Positions 1-10,548 are shown, counted from the stretch's first letter. The stretch: DNA of 64,000 bases from Coprinus comatus (GCA_034638255.1 JAWPGT010000051.1:1-64000), one strand, 5' to 3'. The notes: generated from the letters alone by a model not told the origin. A program made the numbers and translations.

Positions 1-520
1 AAAATTTATCTCAATAATCTCTATTAATTAATATTCACAGTTGATCACTTAATGATTTGTTTGAAAAACCTGTCCAATTCTCTACACCGCACTGGCATCA
101 GAAAACAAAATTACTGCAGAGGTTACCAGGACCAAGTCAGGAGAACTCTCGCCACGGTAATAAAGTCAAGTCGCGCTTTCAAAAGGTATTCGAAAACATG
201 CGAGTCACTTGTTATGACATTACGAATGCTCCTGCAAGATGATTCTTGAAGTACCACGGATTGGGAAACAAGAAGGGGAACAATGAGTAGGTTGGAAAAG
301 AGATTACACTGGAAGAAAGAGTGTGAATTGTAATTAGAGGGACACGAGCGGAAAGGGATTCGCTGTTCGATATGTATTTGGTTTTAGTCCCTCCTACTTG
401 AGCTTGTATCTGCATTCCAGACGGATACAGAATATAAAAAATTCGTGATGTAGGGAAAAATAATACCACCGTGCAATCACAGATGCAAACGCTTGTTCTT
501 GTATCAAATTCTCTTGCAGT

Positions 521-1222
521 TACTACACGGACGCACCCCAAGAACGTGAAATCGAACGACCCAAGGATTCTGATACCAATTTAAATTCTAATTCTAATTC
601 TAATACGATAAATCCTCATGCATCATATCCACCAAAGTGTCTTGTCTTTGTCAAAAATATTCATCCAGAAACAACTAAAACTACCTTACGACATCTTTTC
701 TCCCAGGCGTTTAAATCTCAAGAACAAAATAGCCAATATGTAGATTATGTTGACTTCAACAAAGGAATGGATACCGTACGTGTTTATTTATATTATTTTG
801 CCTTTTATTTTTCTCGCGTTGACGGGAGAGAATAGTGTTATCTACGGTTGGCTACACCAACACATACAACCCAATTGGTGGATCATTTTACGAAATCCGG
901 TCATCGAATTGTACAGACTTCTGGTATGGATGAATGTGGTGTTGATTTAAACATGGGAACCATATCACAGGGAGATATCAAACCTATAACCATGGAATGC
1001 GTAATTGGAAAAAGAGAAGAAATTTATTGGGAAAAGGTACCGATGAAAGTAAGGCAAGTAGCAGTTGAAAAGGCTATCAAGATGATGAACCTTTCAATGG
1101 GAGAACAAGTTGATGTAAATGGGAATGGGAATATTAAGCGCGGACGTGGAGGTAGCCTATGCCTTGGTGGGGATGCAGACAGGGATGTATCGGATAAACG
1201 GAAGAAACGAAGAAGGGGTTGA
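521..1222 (+). CDS. LARP7/Pof8-like protein, C-terminal xRRM part (5' end unresolved)
   Basis: Two exons, 521-775 and 836-1222, join in phase across a 60-base GT-AG intron to give the C-terminal part of an RNA-binding protein. The first exon has an RRM start (CLVFVKNIHPETTKTTLRHL). The second carries the segment typical of the extended RRM of La-related proteins: a strand (ITMECVIGKREEIYWEKVP) followed by a long helix (VRQVAVEKAIKMM) and a basic tail ending KRKKRRRG. In known families this fold binds the 3' region of 7SK (LARP7), or telomerase and U6 RNA (Pof8/Lar7 in fission yeast). The first exon stays open upstream to about 464. A start codon, La module or first RRM could not be placed in bases 1-520, so the gene is partial here. 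The family call is by pattern and rests on the xRRM segment only. Confidence 0.6.
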
Positions 1223-1935
1223 AGTTCTGGTTAGCAAAATGGCCTTGTCGTTATCTTGGATGCAGATTAATGAAATGCAAGTCATGTCCTTTGTTTAATT
1301 GATTTAATTGTTGGTGCGATGTCTTACCTGGTAGTTGCTTACACATGGAAAAGTGCCAGTTGCAATTCAATACCATGAAAAATTGGCGCGTTAAACCCAT
1401 TCAATGCACCTTTCCACACCTATTCTCTTCTCATTGTCAAACTGTAATCATCAATAGTCTACCATTTGAAGTAAGATTTCGTGCAAATATATGTCACATT
1501 TACCAACAGTTCTTCATTCACAGTTGCCGGCGCTAAAATGATGAAGCATGTTGAGCTGCTAACACTACAAAATGTGACAAGAATTTTAATGCGGAACAAT
1601 CGTACTACATGAATGCAGAGGATATCAATATATGACAATTCGAGACCCCAACATATAGTACTGAAGACATCTCAGGAGAATCACACGCGGTTTGTTCTTA
1701 TCATGGAAGACACAGATATGTACACTGGTGCTCCGGGGGTGGTGGATAGTCAGAGAGTGTCGTATGTATGAAAAAGGGTGAACCGTGGTTTTCTCGTATT
1801 GAACCTCTCTGAGCAAAAAATCCTTGCTCGCAAATGAAAGGTGCGAATTTGAATTTGAATTCCAATGTGCTACAAGTACTATTTGTAATTAAGTTTCACC
1901 TCCAAACCTCCATGTTAGGTATTCAGTATGTATCA
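1223..1935. other. Intergenic, no gene seen
   Basis: AT-rich spacer between the xRRM gene and the 3' end of F-box copy A. Short open frames here show no recognisable domain and no convincing splice structure. Confidence 0.5.
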
Positions 1936-3554
1936 TCATATTCGACCAAAGCCGGTCAAGTCCACAAATATTGTTTTGTCTTTGCGAGGCCCGTAAAATA
2001 CTGCTCGTCCAGTATCCTCGTTGTAACTTATGTAAGAACGAATCATATATATGAAGCAGAGAGGCCATTTGAAATAGGGAGGCATAAGCCAATGAAACGC
2101 GAATGTAAACCGCCAGAGCGACCGGGGAGATGGTCAATAATCTCGACGCTGCCGGTGTCCGCAAAGATAAGAGATGATAGGATATCGATCACCACCCAAT
2201 TCATCGTCTTTGCCTCAAGAGTTGATGGTTCTGTTGATACTTCACCAAGAAACTCAATCTTCGGTTCACTACCATCGTGTGGAATCTCAATCCTATGCAA
2301 CTCCTTCTTCCATGTCCTCGTAATCCAAGAGCTACCATTTAAAACACGAAATGGTAATCTATTTTCAACTACTTGAGGACCGAAGGATATCGTATGGAGA
2401 TGTTGGATGGTGAGTGGAACTGTGTCTGCGTCACAAACAATCTTGTAGACACTAATTTCTTCTCGCTTTGTTCTAATTGCAACCGCATTGCCATAAATAT
2501 ACTCTGCTTGCTGGTAAGGATGAGTAGGATGAGTAGGATGAGTAGGATGTTCTGAATGCCGACAGAAGCAATACACACCATAATGAAATATAAGTTGTCT
2601 CCTCCAATACTCACATTAAGAGTATCGACTATCTTCATCTCGGTTCTAGAGAAGGAGTCCATCGTTGGAGAGTAATGGAAGATTTTGAAACATAAAACCC
2701 CCGCTAGGGTCCATGCCTCGATGATGTAGTTTTCATTAAAGGAATAGAGAGCAGCAACGTTGGCTATATGATAGAAGGATGCCAACCGTTTTGCAACTAG
2801 TGTCGCACCTTGACTATGGCCTACAAGGGCAACCTCGTGGATATGGACCCGTGGACGTTCTGTTGTGCAGGAATAATCAGTAACCTTACTATTATATCAC
2901 AAATTGTCAGCGGCATACCTAATCCACTGATATACTGAGTTGCAACGCGAAAGACAGCATCTCCTTGCTATAGTCAATCCAATACAATTGATCAATAAAG
3001 CTATACTCCCACTCTATGATCTCCTTGTCGAATCGGCGGGATTAAATAGGAGCTTTGGTGTTCCGCCGTATGAGTCTAAATCGACTGCATAGCACGAGAC
3101 AAAACAGAACAAGAGCAACCAACGGCCACCTGGTAGAATTTGACTAGTGTTGTTGTTCTGCAACGTATATCGGACCGGCATTTCTACAGGATGACGGTGT
3201 GGTTTAGCCCTAATCACTCCGGAGATTGTGTCGCACTAGGCTTCGTTGAATAACCCATTTCCCGAGCTCAGCATTGGTATATGTATCAATCTCTTCCTCG
3301 GGAGGGTGAACATGCGACGCGTGTATGAGACGTGCCATCATCTCAAGCCAGAGATCGCGATATTGTGAGATGGTACACAACCGTTTACACGCCTGTGCAT
3401 ATGTTTGAATAAGGATAACGGACAGTGATACAAGAATTGTCCTTACCATCCTCACCGAGACTGATTGCCGGTAGTCCATGTACTCCATAATTTCAAGCAG
3501 AATTTCGGGAGGCAATGTTATTAGAATAGCATGGTCTGTTTCCGACACATCCAT
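1936..3554 (-). pseudogene. F-box protein family, copy A (broken)
   Basis: Same gene plan as intact copies B and D: exon 1 3554-3447 with an F-box (LPPEILLEIMEYMDYRQS), a 54-base intron, exon 2 3392-2919, exon 3 2859-2579 and exon 4 2510-1936 ending in the family tail IFVDLTGFGRI. The frame is damaged. Two bases are missing near 3228, where the paralogues read SLVRDTISG and this copy reads SLVRHNLRSD. One base is missing near 3046, where a stop soon follows LLFNPADSTRRS. Exon 4 shifts frame near 2043, giving a stop before the conserved tail. The first two losses add up to three bases, so frame is regained between them and exon 3. F-box proteins normally link substrates to SCF ubiquitin ligases through Skp1. 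This copy probably makes no full protein. Confidence 0.8.
2518..2549. repeat. Short tandem repeat, 9-bp unit, about 3.5 copies
   Basis: The unit ggatgagta is repeated inside the third intron of F-box copy A. The same intron in copies B, C and D lacks it, so it arose after the copies separated. Confidence 0.85.
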
Positions 3555-3823
3555 AGAACCCTAAGTCTTGGAACCAACATTTGTCCAGGATAGAGGGCTT
3601 TTCATGTCTGAGGAGCAATATAAATAATACCTGCTTCAATTTACTCTTTCCAATAAATTTTTGTGATGTTTTAAAACCATTTATGATTACAATTTTAAGA
3701 ATTTGACTGAAAAGTGAAAACGTGTATTCTTTCGATGGGTTTCTTCCCAGAAAAATTTGGAAAAAAATTCTACTTGATTTCTTCATGTCACACGTGAGGT
3801 GCCGGGGACCAGTGTGACTCGCA

Positions 3824-4940
3824 CGACAAAAAGTTTTTCTTGGAAACCATCAAAATATCTCGGTTTTTGACGGTATCCCGCACGCCCCAACATCACCAAC
3901 ACCTCTTGCAACTAATGTCGTTCATATTGGCCACGTGGAATCAAACGACGAACGTACAGCAAATAGGGTGTGCGATGCCACATGTACAGCACAAAGGAAT
4001 ACAGGGCAACTACAAGTACCTTCTATGATATGGATATTATTGTGAGCCAATGTTTACTTAAAGTTACTATACAGTCCCCTAATTGAATGTGACTAATGCT
4101 CTTCTACAGGAGAAAGGGAATAAGGGTTTCTGCCTGCAGTGCTATTGTGATGGCCTATGTTATGTCGCTTGGTGCACCACTTTGGTACTTTTACTTTTAC
4201 AGGGCTAGGGTACCACCAATGCGAAGAGGATCCGAGTTACTATCTTCTGAGGAACAGTGGATAAAGGTTATAAAACGCTTATCAACCTTGTGGAAGATGT
4301 ATTATGCAGTTTCAATCGGAATAATATCGTACGTATATTACTAGTAACCGAAGATCTCTCTACTGAACTCACAAATATTTGGGACTCAGTGTTGTATTTC
4401 CTATGCTTGGGGCTTACGCGATTCCAAAGTGTTCTTGGGCATTTTTATTCGCAACTATAGCCCTCATCAATGGAATGATGAGTATAATTATTAACATGCT
4501 ATATCGTGATGGTATAGAGGTATTCAAGAGTAAAGAAATGACAATTGAGTGGCTTAAGGTATGTCGGAATAATCCAGATTACCTTGGTTACTTGGCGCTT
4601 AGACATGACTCGTCAGGCGTCTCACCCCATCTCTTCCTTCAGAATTGCAAGCTTCTGGATTCTGATTTCATTACCAACCACATGGTTTATTGGGTGAGTT
4701 TAGTCCACATCTATTACTAGTAGTATTGCTGATAAATGATTTTATATGCTGTTTAGTTCGTTCATTCCAGTCCTGATCTCGATTGTCCTTTCCGTTTGGG
4801 ATCAAAAGCCCAATCCATCCGAGATCATGTTGTGTAATCCTCACCATTTATCCGTATTCAAGATTACCCCTCTCGTATTTCTTCACGTTGGACTGATTCA
4901 TATACTCTTCTCCTTCTCCATGATCTACTCATATGAGTAA
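3824..4940 (+). CDS. Predicted multi-pass membrane protein, family unknown
   Basis: Spliced gene pieced together by eye. An open exon from about 3824 to 4041 ends VPSMIWILL and joins in phase through a 68-base intron (CTAATG branch, TTCTACAG acceptor) to exon 4110-4328, then over a 61-base intron to 4390-4693. A last hydrophobic exon starts near 4757 and ends at 4940 (YSYE). Hydrophobic runs occur at IVMAYVMSLGAPLWYFYFY, VVFPMLGAYAIP, WAFLFATIALINGMMSIIINML, FIPVLISIVLSVW and FKITPLVFLHVGLIHILFSF, with a soluble loop (EWLKVCRNNPDYLGYLALRHD) between. The last intron (gtgagt to gtttag) leaves the final exon one base out of phase, so there is an unseen splice choice or an indel. The first ATG was not found. 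No domain is recognised; the membrane topology is inference. Confidence 0.5.
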
Positions 4941-5398
4941 TGATTGTTGTTTGAGGTGGTACATTGATATTGGTTTCACCCATTTTGCTTTGGTTAGTTA
5001 TCATGATATTTTCTCGTTAGTATCCGATGCTTTGTTGTTATGTCGCAATGTTGTTCTTCTATAGTAGTAAGTTAAAACCATGAAAATTGTCTGACTCATG
5101 ATTGAACGTTTAAATGTGTGATAATCTAAACAATAGCATGTTTATACCGCAGGTACATATGGATATGTATCTGCGTTGATGAAATTGAGTGACTTGTAAA
5201 CGGAATACTGTATACTTGATCCAGATGGGATGTTTTGAAAGATTATAATTATTGAAATTGTATGATTGCACCACAACAGGGTAATGTACACAAATGGATC
5301 CGCATTCTGTCGGTGTCACAAGAAATAAAGAACAAGACTGTCACCTATGAAGAGTCGAACATTGATTACCATTGTTCAATGTCGTTGTCACTGTCGCT
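4941..5398. other. Intergenic, 3' flanks of two convergent genes
   Basis: AT-rich spacer between the membrane protein gene and the 3' end of the minus-strand thioesterase. An open frame at 5262-5564 mostly overlaps the last thioesterase exon in antisense and has no family features. Confidence 0.5.
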
Positions 5399-6462
5399 TC
5401 AAAGTTTTGTCTTTGTCGACTTTGTTTTCATCTTCAATGCGTTGGCATTCAGTTGTGAATTTGCACTTGGATTTATTGTAGAATGGATAGCGGATACACA
5501 AAGTCGATCTTCACTCCATATCTATATTGAATTCATTATTCAACAGATTTCCGAATCCGGATGAGTTAGAATATTCAAATAAAAGAAAGTCAAAACACCG
5601 ACCTCACATCGCGCGGTACGCAGTTTTCCAGTAATAAACATTGAAGTGCTCTTGATTCGAATTTTCGTACCCCTAGAAGCGGTATTCAATATATTGATAG
5701 AAGAAAAGCAAGAATAAGAGAGCTTACATATGGATAGGTCTATGCCAAATAAGATTCATTGATTGAGAAACGCCTGTACCATCAATACCGAGGATAAGGC
5801 CAAGAGTTACAAGTGATGAACTGGAACATCTATATGCATTAATTCCATGACGTTAGGATTTAAATATGAAGGAATTAAAAGGAACTCACGGATCGATTAT
5901 GTATGCTGCGCATGCGCCGTGTAGAGTTCCATGGATATTACACATTTCTTTTTTGCGATAATTAGAATATATGAATAGAAAGAAAACCAAGAATTGAGGA
6001 ATAAATGAATGAATATATCAACTGGAATTTGGAAGCCGAAGGGAAATATTGAGTTACAGTACCTTGATCCACAACTACTTCAAAAACGGTCTCAACCCTC
6101 ACTTCATTCCCTAACTGATCAATTCCACCACTTCCTCCATCCGAAGGTGTACCATCCTCGGGTATTACAACACACATTGCACTTTCGTCATCATCAATAT
6201 TTGAATCGTAATCATGGACGTGTTGACGTTGAGGTAAGCCATAGACGTTAATTTCAACCAAACGTAGTTTTTCTCCGGTTTCGGCACCATATGATTTACC
6301 CTTGGCACTGATAAAGTATGAAAAGAAGTGTTGAGAAAGAGATTTTATCCTTTCAGATGCGTTTCCTTTGATATGGTGAAGGTTTTGATTGTGATTAAGT
6401 GGTTGAGTAATGGTGGTTGTTGTGGTGGGAAGGTTTTGGGTTTTCGGAGTCATATGCGGCAT
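5399..6462 (-). CDS. ACOT13-like acyl-CoA thioesterase (hotdog fold)
   Basis: Five exons (6462-6063, 5947-5890, 5829-5728, 5672-5603, 5521-5399) join in phase to 250 codons plus stop. The N-terminal part has the motif of this fungal family, IKGNASERIKSLSQHFFSYF, followed by AETGEKLRLVEINVYG. The hotdog domain follows: MCNIHGTLHGACAAYIID, then GTGVSQSMNLIWHRPIHMGTK, then RIKSTSMFITGKLRTARCEI and WSEDRLCVSAIH near the end. HGxCAAYxxD matches the active-site helix of the ACOT13/PaaI-type thioesterases, which hydrolyse acyl-CoA to free fatty acid and CoA. An acidic, Gly/Ser-rich insert (DSNIDDDESAM to GGSGGIDQ) lengthens the N-terminal half. The gene is divergent to a paralogue with the same exon plan. 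Substrate and compartment cannot be read from the sequence. An upstream ORF at 6541-6768 lies in the promoter or 5'UTR. Confidence 0.8.
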
Positions 6463-6941
6463 ATGCGTTAACTACGATTTTGTGGGGTAGATATTCAGAT
6501 AGGGGTTTCGAAGAGCTTTAGAATGAGGAGACAGGAAGGGCTACTTACGCGACTTCGTGGTTTTTTTGGCGTGCTTATGAGATTCTTCGGAAATGGTTGG
6601 ATCTACAGCAGTCCACAAGAGGAAACAATTTCTCTGACACAAGCGATCGAACCTTTTCGGTGAATATAGAAAAAAGGGGCTAACGTGAAAATAGCCGGCT
6701 GGCAGGGTCGGAATATCTTGGCTCCCACGCAAAATAAGATTATTTCTGGATTTCTTGTGATTTGTCATATTTGACGGACCGGAGTGTCCGATAACCGGTG
6801 TTGGTGAGACCCGTAAACCGGGGTTACTGGGAAATCACACCAAGAACGACATTGCACACAATTTCACGAATTAAACCTTTCAAAGTCTTTTAGATTGTTG
6901 GTGCCCAAGTTGCCTACCTAAACTCCTGAGATTCTTTGAAA
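6463..6941. promoter_or_regulatory. Shared promoter region of the divergent thioesterase pair
   Basis: About 480 bases separate the two start codons. The region must hold both promoters. No specific binding site is claimed. Confidence 0.5.
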
Positions 6942-7791
6942 ATGTCTTCCTCTGCTTCTTCCTCTTCCAAAGACCAGTCACTCATTTCAATAGAAGCTCG
7001 AATCAACTTTCTTCAAGAACCATTAGATAAAGAACTCACCGCACATATCACGGGAAATGCGCCACCAGAGATTAAGGATTTACCTGTGAAGTGGTTGATG
7101 ATCTATAGGCATAAGGGGAATAGTTTTGCTTGTAAAATTGCAGAGAGGATGAAGGTGGTGGATGTTTCGATAGTCCCAAACGTGGATGACCCCCTGAAGA
7201 AAGATGGAAGGGTTATCGTCGATATTGACATTACTCCTGGTGAGTAAGCACTTTTTATATACCTTTTCACCAAGTATGGGGCCGTTAACATCAACGAGGA
7301 AGATATGTGCGATGTGAAGGGGACTTTACACAATGGATGTAAAGTGTTTCTGATAGACGAGTTGGTCTTCCGGCTTTCTCTTCCTTTGATCATTGAAACT
7401 GACAATAAGTGCCAGATGTTCAGCCACCGTCCTCACGGTAATTAATGCTTTTGAGGGGCATGGATTCTTGTCGGGTGTCTCACAGAATATGAGCACTTTG
7501 TTCCACGCTCCGGCTACAGTGTAAAATTTTGTTTACCTTTCATATGTCGTGATTGTCGTTGATCTTGATCCTTCTTTTAACAGCGGAACAAAACTACGGA
7601 TCGTTAGTCGATCGCTGACATCGGGATGCGCAATGAATTCATGCCGAAGTGATGTAAGTGCTTCTTAGAGTTGGCCCAAGGACACTTACCTATTTGTTTT
7701 ATACAAGATTTGGGATACGGCCAACGACAGGCTTGTCGCCTCTGGAACGCAGATCATGATGGAGCCTTCAATGCCTATAGGATGGATGTAG
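6942..7791 (+). CDS. ACOT13-like thioesterase paralogue, with one frame problem
   Basis: Exons 6942-7239, 7299-7360, 7416-7520, 7584-7653 and 7708-7791 mirror the five-exon plan of the neighbouring minus-strand gene. The protein reads ITGNAPPEIKDLPVKWLM near the N-terminus, then EDMCDVKGTLHNGCKVFLIDE, INAFEGHGFLSGVSQNMSTL, FHAPATVGTKLRIVSRSL and IWDTANDRLVASGTQIMMEP. These are the same blocks as in the paralogue, so a hotdog acyl-CoA thioesterase is the best call. Joining exon 1 (phase 1 at the gtgagt donor) to exon 2 (acceptor acgag) leaves one base too many. Either the true splice differs, one base is an assembly error, or this copy is decaying. The GTLHNG block has Asn where the paralogue has Gly-Ala, and the catalytic effect is unknown. 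Confidence 0.65.
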
Positions 7792-7883
7792 ATATTCGTA
7801 ATTATTGATATATATATTATTACATAATATGGAATGTGCTGAGCTCCAAGGTGCAGGGCCGAAAAGGGAAAATGAGTTGATAC

Positions 7884-9873
7884 ATGTATACCTCAGGCTA
7901 CCGTGGCCCAGGCTTCATACCACCAACGTATCAGATGCAGATGCCAGTGCCGCAGATACCTTCCATAATACCGGAAACCCAAAGAAAAAAAAGAAAAAAA
8001 GAAGAAACGTCCTACAACTGCACCACAACCGCTTCGAATGAAAAGCGCAGCGGCGAATGCCCAGGCTCAAGCACATGCACATGCTCAAGCACGGGCTCAT
8101 GCTCAAGAGCAGGCACTTGAAGACACTCTGCCGCCTGGATTCATCCCAACACGTATTACCCCACATCCCCCAAATATGCATGGTAAGCTGTTATAATCTT
8201 GGATTAAAGAACAACTAACGCATGCTGGATAGTTGACGCGGATGCTTTACCGCTTGGATTCGTTCCAACACATGTTACTCCAAATCCACAAAACCATCAG
8301 GGTACGCCGTTATTGATATAGATTAGAGAGCTACTCACGCATTTCGGATAGTACATGCTCCCGTTATACCTCCTCTTCCACAAAATTTCAATAACACTGC
8401 AACAAATCCTCCTCCTCTCTTCACGCCAGGAGCAACCAGCGCTGTACCTCTGACCAGTTTTGACTCACAGAATAATCAAGCTGCTTCCGGCTATCCTCGC
8501 CGTGCCTCGACCCCATTTGTCCGACAGCAACACCATGATGACGACGACGAAGAGGAAGAGGAAGAACAAGAACAAGAACAAGGGCATCATGCGGCGGCGG
8601 CAGCAGCACACAATCGAACACAATCCAGGTCACATCGACGTCGACACTCATCTTCCAGGCCCCGACGACATACCTTACCCAGGCTACCGGCTGTTGATCC
8701 AGCTCCACTGTTGCCTCAAAATCCACCGAACCCTCTCCCAGAGCCACCACGCGACCTTTATTCTTTTTCACCTTATAAAAACCTGTTGACTCTCCCAAAT
8801 ACAACAGCGCTCTTCTCCGCCACAACTACAAATGAACCAATCAATCCTAATGTCACTGTCGTGCGTTCAGGTACCAATCCTGGGATTGCCGGAGTTGGAG
8901 CGGGCATGAATCCAACTCAGAAAACAAAAACCAGAAGGGGTTTATTCCGATTTGGGAGTAAACGCCAACCAAATGCTGAACCACAACAACCACAACAACC
9001 TCATATTCAATTCATAGCTGTTCCAGTATACCAAGATAGACCCGGATCGTCCAGCACTGCACCCCCGACACAACCAGCTGCGGATGCGACGACCGCTGGT
9101 CCTTCCACTGCTCCTGTATATGATTCTCCAAGGCGCTCTCCCTCTCCTGATCTTCAACGGTCCAATACTCCTCACTCTCACCACCAACCACAACCTCGTC
9201 AATCACCTGCTCCTTCACATTCCCGAAGTCAATCCCAGCCAAATCCACAACCTCATCATTCTACCCAACCTATTTTCCCATTTGATCAATATACACAACC
9301 TGGATTCTTAAATCATTCACCTCACAGGGTAATGTTTAGTAATCAGACTTATCCTACTGCTACACATTTAAATGAAGCGTTCAAATATATTGATCAAAGA
9401 CCAGATCTTGCTGAGAGGATTAGAAGGTGTCCTACTGTTCAAGAAGTTTATCCTCTTAGTGCTAGTTTTCAATCCTTTGTACGGCCTGATTGGTTACTTG
9501 TATTCGTTGACAAGGTACGTCCTATCTCCTTAATTATATTAAATCCCTTGAAATATATAAATCTGATTCGAATTTCATTCTTTTTTCTTGCATGTTTCTA
9601 CCAATGTATATATCATTGAATATACGAATTCTTTTTTTATAGATGGAAGAAGTCTTGTGGTATAAATTTCGACAACATAAAGTTTTGAGACAGAATTTAT
9701 TGGCAACTGGGAATTCAGAACTTGTATATGCTGTTGCGGAGGATGTTTTTTGGGGAAGTGGTAGAAATGTGGATGAGGTTATACGTGAGGAAGAAGCTGG
9801 ACCTGGAGAAAATAAGTTGGGAGTTTTGTTGATGAAGATTAGGGATAGGTTACGTAGGGAAGGTTCGGATTAG
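7884..9873 (+). CDS. NADAR-domain protein with long Pro/Gln-rich N-terminus
   Basis: Exons 7884-8182, 8233-8301, 8352-9514 and 9643-9873. The C-terminal 150 or so residues match the NADAR (YbiA-like) domain: FLNHSPHRVMFSNQTYPTAT, then HLNEAFKYIDQRPDLAERIR, SASFQSFVRPDWLLVFVDK, MEEVLWYKFRQHKVLRQNLL, ATGNSELVYAVAEDVFWG and NKLGVLLMKIRDRLR. Relatives cleave N-glycosidic bonds of riboflavin intermediates or remove ADP-ribose from nucleic acids. The first 400 or so residues are disordered: a QAQAHAHAQARAHAQ tract, two small exons encoding the related segments LPPGFIPTRITPHP and LPLGFVPTHVTPNP, an acidic run (DDDDEEEEEEQEQEQ) and Pro/Ser/Gln-rich stretches. The upstream start at 7884 (MYTSGYRGPGFIPP) is one frame away from the rest across an A-rich run at 7981-8001; a later start at 8039 (MKSAAANAQ) avoids this. 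The Glu expected in the family's SEH motif reads Thr here. Confidence 0.75.
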
Positions 9874-10026
9874 GATGTTTTATTTTTTCTTTGTGGCAGG
9901 TTTGGCCGGTTTTTGAGCTTCGTTTTGTCTACGTTTTTTTTTGGGTTTTACTTTTCTTTTTGACTTTTGGCGTTTTGTATTTTCGTCCCCTTGATTTCTT
10001 GTTACTGATTTATGTTGTGGGACGTT

Positions 10027-10030
<4 letters not shown>

Positions 10031-10066
<36 letters not shown>

Positions 10067-10070
10067 TCTC
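10031..10070. repeat. (TC)n microsatellite
   Basis: Roughly 20 TC dinucleotides with one interruption, downstream of the NADAR gene and followed by T-rich and A-rich runs. Confidence 0.95.
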
Positions 10071-10317
10071 GTTTTTTGTTTTTCTTTCTTTTTTCAAAAA
10101 AAGAAAGATAAGGAAGTGTTATGAATACTCTCAACATTTTTTTCTTTACAGAAACCACCCTTTATCCGCGCATGTAATGAATACGATAATATTTGCACGA
10201 CACGACATTCCTGCAGCTGGGAGGATAGAAAGACCCTGATGCGACGCCTTAGTTCCTAATATGCAATGCTTTTAATGTGTTGATTTTCGATTATTAATGA
10301 TTCAAGCTTGATTTCCA

Positions 10318-10548
10318 ACAGTTAGGCACTGGTCTGGCGGTGAAGTTTTAGTGAGTATAGCTTGTCGACGGCTCCCAGGGAGGAACCGTTGATGGGCGAG
10401 TCTCACACTACCCTGAGAAGGTGCGCAGAAGTGCAATTCTCCACGGCAAGGTTACAATGCGGCTCGCTTTTTGATTGATATATGTTAAGGACCCTTGATT
10501 CTCGCTGGATGTCGAACCCTAACTTGTGGTCGGGCTCTACATCCGTGA
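10318..10548 (+). ncRNA. Possible structured non-coding RNA, family unknown
   Basis: This stretch is more GC-rich than its AT-rich flanks, has no open frame, and can form hairpins. One pairs ggatgt at about 10508 with acatcc near 10540, reinforced by ccc/ggg inside. A pyrimidine-rich or A-run tract follows it. The strand is a guess. I compared it mentally with RNase P, RNase MRP, SRP, U snRNAs and tRNA and could not make a convincing match. A 9-base segment aaccctaac near 10518-10526 equals 1.5 copies of the TTAGGG-type telomere complement, as a telomerase RNA template would, but a 9-mer can occur by chance. It could also be a decayed repeat. Confidence 0.25.

Noticed and set aside
6541..6768. 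75-codon minus-strand ORF starting MTNHKKSRNN
   Set aside because: It lies upstream of the thioesterase start, has no domain and no splice into the gene in frame; treated as leader or promoter.
9880..10158. Minus-strand ORF with RERERERE repeat
   Set aside because: It is the translation of the TC microsatellite and flanking T/A runs.
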